Source: CAVXXB01 sp963765585 (GTDB lineage Bacteria; Calditrichota; Calditrichia; JAJRVZ01). From it: DNA of 64,000 bases. Under the pieces are notes generated by a model, which was not told where the DNA came from, made no database searches, and saw only the letters and a list, made by a program, of their open reading frames with translations. Position numbers and translations under genes: made by a program. Positions 55,362 to 64,000 of this stretch are shown piece by piece (within the stretch, counting starts at the first letter, position 1; every line of letters begins with the position of its first letter). The DNA is taken from NCBI GenBank assembly GCA_963765585.1, contig CAVXXB010000012.1, positions 310,001 through 374,000 of the forward strand. The letters run 5' to 3'.

Positions 55362-56656
55362 TGGCACATCATACTCTTAAAACCAGTTATGCAAAATTGT
55401 CGGACCGGCTCAACCGTTTCCCCCAGGGCGCACCGCCATCCGACCTGTTATTTAATATATTAAAGATCCTTTTCAGTGAAAAAGAAGCCGAACTGGTTTC
55501 ATACCTGCCAATAAAACCCTTTACTGCTATAAAAGCCAGTCAGATCTGGAAAATGGACCTGACAAATACACAGAAGGTACTCGATGAATTGGCCGGTCGT
55601 GCCATTCTGGTTGATATCGAACAAAATGGGGAGACGGTTTATGTCTTACCACCCCCCATGGCCGGATTTTTTGAGTTTTCACTGATGCGTGTTCGGGGAG
55701 ATATTGATCAGAAAGCACTGAGTGAATTATTTTATCAGTACATGAATATTGAGGAAGATTTTATCCGCGATTTATTTACCAGGGGTGAAACGCAACTGGG
55801 GCGAACTTTTGTTCATGAACCGGTATTATCAGATCAAAATGCACTGCATGTACTGGATTATGAACGGGCCAGCGAAGTCATAAAAAATGCCACATACCGC
55901 GGAGTAGGGATCTGCTACTGCCGGCATAAAATGGAACATTTGGACCGCGCCTGTGATGCACCCATGGACATCTGTATGACTTTCAATAACACGGCTGCAT
56001 CCCTTATCCGGCATGGAAATGCCCATCAGGTGAGCGTCGAGGAGTGTTTGGATTTGCTACAGGTCGCCTATGAACATAATCTGGTTCAGTTTGGTGAAAA
56101 TGTCAGGAATTCAGTTAATTTCATATGCAATTGCTGCGGATGCTGTTGTGAGGCCATGATTGCCGCCCGCCGTTTTGCCATTTTAAATCCGGTGCATACG
56201 ACCAATTTTCTTCCGGTCATAAATGAGGCGAATTGTAACGGGTGTGGCAAGTGTGTCAACGTCTGCCCGGTAGAGGCGATGACACTGGTCTCGGCAAATG
56301 ACCCCCATAAACCCAAATCTAAAAAAGCAAGTTTAGATGAAGATTTGTGTCTGGGATGCGGCGTTTGTGTTCGCAACTGCAGCAAGGATGGCATTCATCT
56401 CAAATCCCGTGAGGCACGGGTAATCACACCATTAGACGGCACACACCGCGTGGTCATGATGGCCATTGAACGAGGCAAGTTACAAAATCTGATTTTCGAT
56501 AATCAGGTATTATGGCACCATCGTGCCCTGGCTGCAGTTTTGGGTGCAATTTTAAAACTACCGTCAATCAAACAGGTACTCGCCAGTGAGCAAATAAAAT
56601 CCCGCTACCTGGAGGTCATGATTACCAGCTATAATAACCGCAGCTTGAATAATTAA
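55361..56656 (+). CDS. 4Fe-4S dicluster protein with CCGCCC motif
   Basis: 431 residues. The N-terminal ~130 are helical (a winged-helix-like LFSEKEAELVSYLPIKPFTAIKASQIW). Cysteine sets follow: ICYCRHKMEHLDRACDAPMDICM, then FICNCCGCCCEAMIAAR, then two ferredoxin sites NCNGCGKCVNVCPVEAM and CLGCGVCVRNCSKDGI. This is a known FCB/Firmicutes-type cytoplasmic iron-sulphur protein with unknown electron partners. Its start overlaps the DUF493 stop. Confidence 0.9.
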   Translation: MAHHTLKTSYAKLSDRLNRFPQGAPPSDLLFNILKILFSEKEAELVSYLPIKPFTAIKASQIWKMDLTNTQKVLDELAGRAILVDIEQNGETVYVLPPPMAGFFEFSLMRVRGDIDQKALSELFYQYMNIEEDFIRDLFTRGETQLGRTFVHEPVLSDQNALHVLDYERASEVIKNATYRGVGICYCRHKMEHLDRACDAPMDICMTFNNTAASLIRHGNAHQVSVEECLDLLQVAYEHNLVQFGENVRNSVNFICNCCGCCCEAMIAARRFAILNPVHTTNFLPVINEANCNGCGKCVNVCPVEAMTLVSANDPHKPKSKKASLDEDLCLGCGVCVRNCSKDGIHLKSREARVITPLDGTHRVVMMAIERGKLQNLIFDNQVLWHHRALAAVLGAILKLPSIKQVLASEQIKSRYLEVMITSYNNRSLNN

Positions 56657-56840
56657 TAGAATCGTGATTTCCGAAACATATTATTTTTGTAATAACAGAG
56701 TAATGAGGATTGATTATCTTGTCCGAAAGTGTTCTCGGCAATCCAACAACAGTGACATTGTCTGCAGGTGGGATATTCTTAGTTTGATGAAAAGTGTGAT
56801 CGGATTTAGTTTAAGAATTTTTAAGGGATTGCTAGGTAAA

Positions 56841-59637
56841 ATGAAAAGATATTTGACCTTGTCGGCGTTTATATCAGCGATAATAATTTTGATATCTCAA
56901 TTCTCATGCGATACCCATGATGTGTATGTGAATTCTTTGGGTATGACAATGACCAGAATTCCTGCCGGTAGTTTTTTTATGGGAGATACATGCGGTCATT
57001 GGGATGAAATACCGGTTCATAATGTAACTATCTCAAAGGCGTTTTATATATCTAAAACCGAAATCACAATAGAGCAATTCAAGATGTTCAAAGAAAATTA
57101 CCATGGTTATGAGACGTATTCACCATACGCCACCGGAATCAGCTGGTATAATGCAAATGAATTTTGTAAGTGGTTATCGTTAAAGGAAAATAAGAATTTC
57201 AGGCTGCCAACCGAAGCGGAATGGGAATATGTATGCCAAAACCGTGAAACCTGGAAGCTTAAGAAACATGCTCGACACTACCCTGGAATGGTGTCAGGAT
57301 TGGTATGGCCCATACCAGCATAAACGGCAAACAGATCCGGTAGGGGCCGAAAAGTCGATAGCAAAGGTTGTACGTGGTGGGCTGCCTGATATACTTGTTA
57401 AAGAATATACATACCCGGAAAGCTTTTATTATCGACCCGGGAATCGCGCCGGCATTGCTCCCGCTTTTGATGGATTTAGTGTGCCGGTTGATTCTCAAGT
57501 TATGGGCCGCGGAAATCAAAATGAGGCTATTACAAATGAAGGTCTTGCTGGAATTGTCTATGACGATCTGAAGATGAGCAATCCGCTGGTACTTTATCCG
57601 ATATCGGTGATGAATTCTGCAAAACTCAAGTGGATATCGATGAATAATTGGGCCGCAAAATGGCAGGGATTTATTGAATCCCCATATACCGGTGAGATTA
57701 CCTTTAGCGTAGAATGTGATAATAATATCGAAATTGTTATTGATGGTAACCCCGTCATTGCCGGAAGCGGAAATAATGATACACTATCCGGCACAATATC
57801 ATTAATCGCCGGGCAGAAATATCCTTTGCAGATAATATATTTTCATGATGGCGGCATGTCATTCTTAAAATTATATTGGAGCTGGCAAGACGAGAAAAGA
57901 GAGATTGTCCCTAAGCGTGCGCTTACGCATAGTGAAAAAATTAAGAATGCTCTGCTTGTGAAGTATAAAAAGGGTATCTTTTCACGGTATGTGGAGCCAT
58001 CCATTGGCTTCAGAATCGTACAAGCTCCTGAAATACAAACCAAACCAACATCGTTTGAACTGCCGTTTGTAAATCAATGTGTAAAACAAAATCCTATGAA
58101 CACTATGACTAAGCCCAAAAAGTCTTATTTCAGAAAAAGATATCTTCATACCGTTCCTCCAGACCACAGTACAAGAGATGAAATATATTTATCCGGGATG
58201 CATCCTTCCTTTGGTGGTCATAATCATCATCCTTCGATTATTGTGTGTCAAAATGGCGATTTGCTGGCAACTTATTTCTCATCTGAATATGAAGATGCCC
58301 CGGAAGTATCACTCATGGCCAGTCGCTTACGCTTTGGTTCAGATGAATGGGATTTACCGTCACCTATCGCTGATTTTCCGGATGTAAATGATGTTTCTCC
58401 TCTTCTATGGCGTGAAAACGAGAAAATATATTTATTCTGGGGAAACATTCATTTGAAAGGAGGCTATCCTTTTCAATGGATTGAATCGACCGACAACGGT
58501 GCTTCCTTTAGTGAAGTAAAATTTCCCGGAATTGGACTTGTGTTCGACGGCTTTGCACCACAACCTATCACATCAATTTTCAGGGATAATGACCGAACTA
58601 TTTATTTAGCTTGTGATGGTGTCGGTGCACAATCACTGCTTTGGGCCAGCACTGATGACGGCAAAAACTGGTTCGACACCGGTGGCAGAACAGGCGGAAG
58701 ACATACAGCCATTGTTCCATTAGAAGATGGATTGTTTTTTGGGATGGGCGGTAAAAAATCGGATATTGACGGATTTATGCCGATTTCAATTTCTTCGGAC
58801 CGTGGTAAATCGTGGAAAATCAGCCAGTCAATTTTCCCAAGCCTTGGAGGGGGACAAAGACCTGCGTTGCTCAGGTTACAGAGCGGGCGCTTACTATATG
58901 CAGGTGACTTCCAAAGGAAAGACGGATTTCAACCTCAAGGAATCAAGGAGCGCGGTGCGTTTGTTGCTATTTCAGGTGATGAAGGAAAATCCTGGAAAAT
59001 CAAGAAAATTCCGGGCACTCTTGAGAGTTCAGATGATGAAATTGCCAGAGAAATGAAGGGCGGAACACTGGGATATGTCAGTCTTGCGCAGGGGGCGAAT
59101 GAAATGATACACCTGATCACTTCAAAAAATGCTCCCGCACTTCATTTTGAGTTTAACGAAGCCTGGATATATAGTGATAGAAGTGGTTTCATGAATGCTA
59201 ATGATTTGATGCAGTCTTCTGCGACTGGTCTGACACATGTTAAAACATATGAAGAATTTTATCCTGATGGTGAAATAAAAGCACGATTTGCCGGAGGGAT
59301 TGCCGATGATGGAAGATTTATTCTGGATGGCAGGGAGGAATGGTATTACCAGAACGGTGATCTTAAGTATGAGACAGAATTTAAAGTTGGAAAAAAAATA
59401 AGTGTTGAGAAATATTATTCTCCAAGCGGAATAATCCTGTGGGAAAGAAAATATAACGTGGATGAATTTACCTGGATTCAATATTGGGATAATGGAAAGT
59501 TGAAGTCCAAATCGCACTGGAAAAATATGATCTGTAATGGTCCGGCTGTACTGTCAGATTATGATGGCGGGACTATCAGGCAAGTGATGTTTGTAAATGG
59601 TCGTATTATTAATAATATTGAAACGGAATCAAAATGA
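56841..59637 (+). pseudogene. Lipoprotein with FGE-like, PA14, sialidase-like and MORN-like domains, frameshifted
   Basis: ATG 56841 opens MKRYLTLSAFISAIIILISQFSCD (lipobox QFSC). An FGE-sulfatase (SUMF1/PvdO) domain follows: MTMTRIPAGSFFMGDTCGHWDEIPVHNVTISKAFYISKTEIT ... FRLPTEAEWEY. At about 57225-57260 the frame shifts to GSLRNMLDTTLEWCQDWYGPYQHKRQTDPVGAEKSIAKVVRGG. Next are a PA14 module (WAAKWQGFIESPYTGEITFSVECDNNIEIVIDG), a BNR/sialidase-like propeller (HHPSIIVCQNGDLLATYFS; STDDGKNW; SSDRGKSW; SGDEGKSW) and YwqK/MORN-like repeats at the end. Probably a cell-surface glycan-acting protein. Confidence 0.8.
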
Positions 59638-60422
59638 GAAATACCACACTGCTAATTATATTGCCTCTATTCATTGCTTTTGTGTCATGTGATAATTCAA
59701 CTGAAACCGGTGATCGGGAGAATAAACTTTATATAACCGCCAGGGATGAGAATGGTAACGGATTGCCGGAGGTTGGATTGCATTTTTATCTTGATAATCT
59801 GGCAAAACAAAGACAATCTCAAAGAGTGTCAGAAGAAAGAAAAAAAGTTGCGAAGGATTCAATTGTGATGCCATTAGAATATCAATTAAGTCAAAACTAT
59901 CCAAATCCATTTAATCCCGCTACGACGATCGGATTTAGCCTGCCAAAATCAGGATGGATAACGCTGCAAATAATAGCAAGATCAGACTCTGCCATCATAA
60001 AAACACTTTTGGATGGAAATTATAATGCCGGTTTTCACCAGGTTATGTGGAATGGGACTAATGATGATGGAAAATATGTTACCAATAATGTCTATTTTTA
60101 TCAGTTAATTACAGATGAGTTCAGGGAAACAAAATCTCTGTTTATAAATATGATCGATCCCGAGCATATCCGTTCCCTGGACTGTATCCCGATTAAAATA
60201 ACCGATGCCAATGGTAAAATGGAACTTGATTATGCTAGTTTCCCGATTGATGAAGAAATTATCAGTACGGATGAAAGTGGAAATGAACTGGGTGTGTTCA
60301 ATTTCCCGAATTCGTTTACTCTGGTATTGCTGAAAGAAAATTACCAATCGAAGACCATACCGGTTAAAATAGATCTATCAAAGCCCCTGGAATTATCCGC
60401 TGCATTAATCCAAAATGATTAA
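59634..60422 (+). CDS. Lipoprotein with internal T9SS-sorting-like domain
   Basis: 262 residues; signal MRNTTLLIILPLFIAFVSCDNS (lipobox VSC). Residues ~80-165 contain QNYPNPFNPATTIGFSLPKSGWITLQII and WNGTNDDGKYVTNNVYFYQLITDEFRETKSLF, the sorting-domain/FlgD-like fold, but ~100 further residues follow. It overlaps the previous stop by 4 nt (ATGA), so the two are coupled. It is most likely a surface or periplasmic lipoprotein partner of the preceding protein. Confidence 0.8.
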   Translation: MRNTTLLIILPLFIAFVSCDNSTETGDRENKLYITARDENGNGLPEVGLHFYLDNLAKQRQSQRVSEERKKVAKDSIVMPLEYQLSQNYPNPFNPATTIGFSLPKSGWITLQIIARSDSAIIKTLLDGNYNAGFHQVMWNGTNDDGKYVTNNVYFYQLITDEFRETKSLFINMIDPEHIRSLDCIPIKITDANGKMELDYASFPIDEEIISTDESGNELGVFNFPNSFTLVLLKENYQSKTIPVKIDLSKPLELSAALIQND

Positions 60423-60554
60423 AATGAATGAATCATTTTTCGCAGAGGTGCTGAGTTATTAAGTCTTAAGTCAATATAAAACTGACTCTAAGCAGGGAAC
60501 CGAAATTCCCGGATATTGGGCGCCATATTGAAATTCGCTATAGGAAGAAATATA

Positions 60555-61681
60555 ATGAATAGAAAACCGATTCTCCTTTTCGTACCAGTACAAATTCGAT
60601 TCTTGATTATGCTTAGCATGTCAGTCATGATACTTAATTGTGATCAAAATAATAATACCGCATACCAGGCTATTGTTTCTGCGGAGCATACAGGGACACC
60701 GGGTGCGGTTATTGATGGCATTCCGACCTATCATAGTGTCACTGAGGCTCTGACTGCTGCCCCTGCAGAGAACAAAACCCCTTTCGTGATATATATTCGT
60801 AACGGCAGTTATCATGAAAAATTGAGTGTGGATAAATCAAATATTCACCTGATAGGTGAAAGCCGTGACGAGACAATCATCACTTACGATGCAACCGGAG
60901 AATCAGTCAGTCCGGAAGGAGAACCGTACGGAACCTGGGGATGCTTCACGATACGGATAAGCGCTCCAGGATTCAGGGCCGAAAATCTACATTTGAAAAC
61001 AGTTTTGACTACCCGGGTAATGCAAAAAAGTCTGATGATGATTCTTCTAAGATCCGAAATACACAAGCAGTTGCTCTGATGACGGCTGATAAATGTGACA
61101 GAGCGGTATTTATAAACTGTAAAATTAGCGGATATCAGGATACGCTTTTTACAAACGCCGGTCGTTCATATTTCTACCAGTGTCAGATTCTCGGGCATGT
61201 TGATTTTATATTCGGCGCGGGACAAAGTGTATTTGAAGAATGTGAAATTGTGTCCCGAAACCGGCAAAATAAAAATCCGACCGGATATATTACTGCGCCC
61301 AGTACACCTATTGCATATCCTTTTGGATTTCTTTTTACCAACTGCCGGTTGATTAAAGAAAATTCTTCACTCCCGAAGAAGTCGGTACGACTTGGACGGC
61401 CATGGCATCCAGGTGCTGATTTGAGTATCTCCGGAAGCACAGTTTTTGCGAATTGCTTCATGGATGATCATATTGGCCCCAAAGGTTATGCCCGGATTTC
61501 TTCACGCGACTCTGACGGAAATCGAATCTGGTTTGATTTGAAACCTGATTCACGTTTTTTTGAGTATGGCAGTTATGGACCCGGGGCGATAAACAGTCCG
61601 GAGAGACCCGTGCTTGAAGAATCTACGATGAAATGGTATTCGGTTAGGAATGTGTTGAATGGCTGGGTGCCGCGAGAGTAA
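60555..61681 (+). pseudogene. Pectinesterase (CE8), lipoprotein, one frameshift
   Basis: AGGAAG (60542-60547) leads ATG 60555, then a lipoprotein signal ending MILNCD. The parallel beta-helix opens IPTYHSVTEALTAAPAENKTPFVIYIRNGSYHEKLSVDKSNIHLIGESRDETIITYD. A missing base near 60987 shifts the frame into FENSFDYPGNA, then QAVALM, the catalytic GYQDTLFT (Asp), GHVDFIFGAG (second Asp) and RLGRPW (Arg). All active residues are intact. It removes methyl groups from pectin. Confidence 0.88.
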
Positions 61682-61795
61682 AAGGAATCCACTTCCCTGA
61701 ATAACTAGTGAGAAAAAAATCTGAACAAGGTTTAGATAAACGCTTGGATTTAAATATATAGAACGAACCTGGGAACTTATATATCAAAGAGGAAA

Positions 61796-62872
61796 ATGGA
61801 GAAAAAAACATTTATTGGCGGTCAATTTAAAACACACTTTATTTTAGGTCTTCGATTTGGAATAGCAGGATCCCTGACCGGTTTTATTCTACATGCCTTG
61901 TGGGGAGACCTGGAAGCCATTTGGTATACGGTAGTGACTGGTTTCTCAATTGGATTTTTTATTGGTTTCTTTGAATGGATATTTTCCAATCACAAAATAA
62001 AAAGACTACCCTACTCAATAATATTATTATTCAGAGCAATTTCATATTTCTTCATAACTCTCATCTGCGTTTACATTATTCTTATCATATTTCTCCAGAA
62101 GAATGGATTAGGTTCTCAGGCATTGGCGGATCCTCAAAAATTTGCAGAAATCAGCAGGGTATATTTTCTGACAAATATAAATACGATATACATACTTCTT
62201 CTGACATTATCTGCGACATTTATCTGGCAGTTAAAATCATTCTTTGGTAAAGGCGTATTAATAAACTACTTAACCGGCAGGTATCATAAACCGTCTATAG
62301 AAGAACGTATTTTTATGTTCCTGGATTTAAATGATGCGACGACCTTCGCTGAAAAGTTAGGCTCAAAAAAATACAGTTCATTTCTTAGTGACTTCTTTAA
62401 TGATCTGGATTCAGCATTTGTAAAAACAAAAGGTCAGGTATTTCAGTATGTGGGAGATGAGGTCATTGTAATATGGAAACCCGCTGAAGGCCTTTTAAAC
62501 AGCAACTGCATCAAGGCTTATTTGTTGGCTATTGATATTCTGAAGAAGAGGAAAGACTACTATTTAGATAAATATAATGTATTCCCGGCATTTAAAGCAT
62601 CTCTGCATCTGGGAGAAGTGACAATAACTGAAATTGGTGTGTCCAAAAAGGAGATTGTTTATCACGGAGATACCATTAATACTGCATCCCGGATATGTGC
62701 AACCGCCCATTCACTGGGTAAAAGTATCCTGATTTCAGAAACGTTACATGATCAGTTAGAGACAGATAGCGATATTATATTTGAAAATATGGGTGCACAT
62801 ACTTTTAAAGGTAAAAAACAGAAGATGCGTATATATAGCATTTTACATGATGCTGAATCAGTTGATAGATAG
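61796..62872 (+). CDS. Membrane adenylate/guanylate cyclase
   Basis: 358 residues with four N-terminal helices, then a class III cyclase domain: metal Asp in FMFLDLNDATTFAEKLG, second Asp in YVGDEVIVIW, transition-state Asn/Arg in GDTINTASRICA. A short ending GAHTFKGKKQKMRIYSIL is typical. GAGG lies just ahead of the ATG. It is the second cyclase in the window and is predicted active. Confidence 0.93.
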   Translation: MEKKTFIGGQFKTHFILGLRFGIAGSLTGFILHALWGDLEAIWYTVVTGFSIGFFIGFFEWIFSNHKIKRLPYSIILLFRAISYFFITLICVYIILIIFLQKNGLGSQALADPQKFAEISRVYFLTNINTIYILLLTLSATFIWQLKSFFGKGVLINYLTGRYHKPSIEERIFMFLDLNDATTFAEKLGSKKYSSFLSDFFNDLDSAFVKTKGQVFQYVGDEVIVIWKPAEGLLNSNCIKAYLLAIDILKKRKDYYLDKYNVFPAFKASLHLGEVTITEIGVSKKEIVYHGDTINTASRICATAHSLGKSILISETLHDQLETDSDIIFENMGAHTFKGKKQKMRIYSILHDAESVDR

Positions 62873-62898
62873 ATTGATTAAAAATCAGGAATTGAAAA

Positions 62899-63798
62899 AT
62901 GTTAGTTAAAATAATAGTGCTACTGTGCTTTTCAGTTACTTTTATTACCTGTCAGTCTGGAGGAGATGTGTCAACCCAGATTGAGAATAAGGACATCCAA
63001 TTATCAAATTCTGAATTTTTTGATCCCGGCGAGAACAATGTTTTTGTTTGTGATTATATGGGACAAAAAACACCTGGTGATACTCCGGTGAAATTTGCAC
63101 CCGATATCATCTCAACAAAGAAGATGATTCTAGTTTTGAAATATCGCATTCAGGAAAAGAACTGGTTTTTAACCGCTACGGAAAAATATTTATTTCGAGC
63201 CAGGATCTGGATGGCACATGGCAGGCACCGGTGGCGATGTTTGATGGAGGAGAATCGTCATTTTCAAAAGATGGTCAAAAAATATACTTCAACTCCAGTG
63301 CATCTTTTCAAGGTTCAAAAGTTGCTTTAAATGTATGGTGTTCTGAAAAACAAGATGGCCGCTGGTCACAGCCAAACTACCTGAGCGGACAGGTGCTAGA
63401 ATCAGGTAATGCATGCACCATCGCTGGCACAAAATGGCAATATGTACGCATCAGGTATTACGGTGTTGAAATATGAAGAATAAAAAAATACCAGAAAGCA
63501 AACAGTGTAAGTTGCCACAAATCATAAGGTGCACACCCGTTTATTGCTTCCGACGAAAGTTTATAATTATCGATAAAAAACCACCTGCCGGAGGATATGG
63601 AGCGGATTTATACATCAGTTTCCTAAAAGAAAGATTCAATTGGACAGATCCAATTTGGCTTGGTGATAAAATCAATACCGATAAAATAGAAACAAATGCG
63701 TATGTTACCCCGGATGAAAGTATATGTTTTTTACGCGCAGTTTTGATATCTATTGGGTAGAAGCACAATTTATTAGTGAAATGAAAAACAGGATGTAA
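62899..63798 (+). pseudogene. PD40/TolB-like propeller lipoprotein, multiply frameshifted
   Basis: Signal MLVKIIVLLCFSVTFITCQSG (lipobox). The frame changes at least four times: YMGQKTPGDTPVKFAPDIISTK to DDSSFEISHSGKELVFNRYGKIFISSQDLDGTWQAPVAMFDGGESSFSKDGQKIYFNS; then MHAPSLAQNGNMYASGITVLKYEE; then PPAGGYGADLYISFLKERFNWTDPIWLGDKINTDKIETNAYVTPDE; then FTRSFDIYWVEAQFISEMKNRM. The joined protein is a PD40 family propeller. The density of breaks is the highest in the window. Confidence 0.8.
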
Positions 63799-63887
63799 TA
63801 ATCAAAATTTAATTCGTTTGAACGATATGAAACGATCCTGGAATCTAAGGGTTGGATTATTTCACGAGAAACGAAGGTAATGAAAGA

Positions 63888-64000
63888 ATGGAAAATACAT
63901 CTACAGGTGGTGAAGTAATAAAAATTCAGCCTTTAAAATGGTCATCACTGATACTATTATTCGGATTGCCAACCATCCTAAACATAATAGCCTGCTGGTT
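63888..64000 (+). CDS. Start of a membrane protein, possibly CPBP protease (truncated by window)
   Basis: ATG 63888 gives MENTSTGGEVIKIQPLKWSSLILLFGLPTILNIIACW and runs off the edge. The basic leader and first helix resemble CPBP-type intramembrane metalloproteases, but the catalytic region lies outside the window. Confidence 0.4.
   Translation, partial: MENTSTGGEVIKIQPLKWSSLILLFGLPTILNIIACW

Overview
The window looks like a chromosomal segment of an AT-rich, free-living Gram-negative bacterium of the FCB superphylum. A Calditrichota, KSB1 or Marinimicrobia-like lineage fits best. The evidence is the repeated C-terminal type IX secretion sorting domains with a YPNPFNP core (ends at 1441, 30650 and 54534, plus an internal copy near 59900), several lipobox lipoproteins, a LytS/LytTR two-component pair, YtrA-type GntR regulators with ABC transporters, and intergenic DNA full of imperfect palindromes. 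This assignment is inference; no rRNA or tRNA gene was seen.

Layout. 1-11 kb: tail of a secreted protein, cyclophilin, GNAT/YoaP acetyltransferase, methyltransferase, BNR-repeat lipoprotein, alpha/alpha-toroid protein, AlkD-like glycosylase, DUF2164, an Nramp-like transporter, a homocysteine methyltransferase and DUF4287. 11-22 kb: first copy of a mobile repeat, then a sensory/export block made of a DUF5694-histidine kinase fusion, a LytTR regulator, an ABC ATPase, a permease-M1 aminopeptidase fusion and an outer-membrane-like protein. 22-31 kb: SGNH hydrolase, adenylate cyclase-TolB-TPR protein, a reverse-strand GntR operon with a visible operator, and a CBM9/7TM/SpoIIE phosphatase. 31-42 kb: PQQ propeller protein, two toxin-antitoxin pairs, a GntR-ABC cassette with an acyltransferase, ankyrin lipoprotein, and two DUF4386 proteins with an oxidoreductase. 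42-47 kb: an apparent D-amino-acid/dipeptide operon (M19 dipeptidase, sodium symporter, RidA, D-threonine-aldolase-like enzyme). 47-56 kb: dienelactone hydrolase, tandem thioredoxin protein, RlmL-like methyltransferase, Ntn hydrolase, DUF1456, DUF493 and an Fe-S protein. 56-64 kb: a lipoprotein with FGE, PA14, sialidase and MORN-like parts, a lipoprotein with an internal sorting-like domain, pectinesterase, a second cyclase, and a PD40 protein.

Two themes stand out. First, a MITE-like repeat (two copies of 383 bp, one deleted to 250 bp) with inverted ends and target duplications lies 22-24 nt upstream of a start codon, just before the Shine-Dalgarno sequence, in all three copies and in the same orientation. 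Second, about a dozen otherwise well-conserved genes carry one or more single-base frameshifts, several in or beside homopolymers. This is either an indel-prone assembly or widespread decay. Those genes are annotated over their full extent as broken, because the encoded families are clear. The most unusual protein is the histidine kinase whose extracytoplasmic part is a DUF5694 (TraB/Tiki-like) domain keeping both GxxH motifs.
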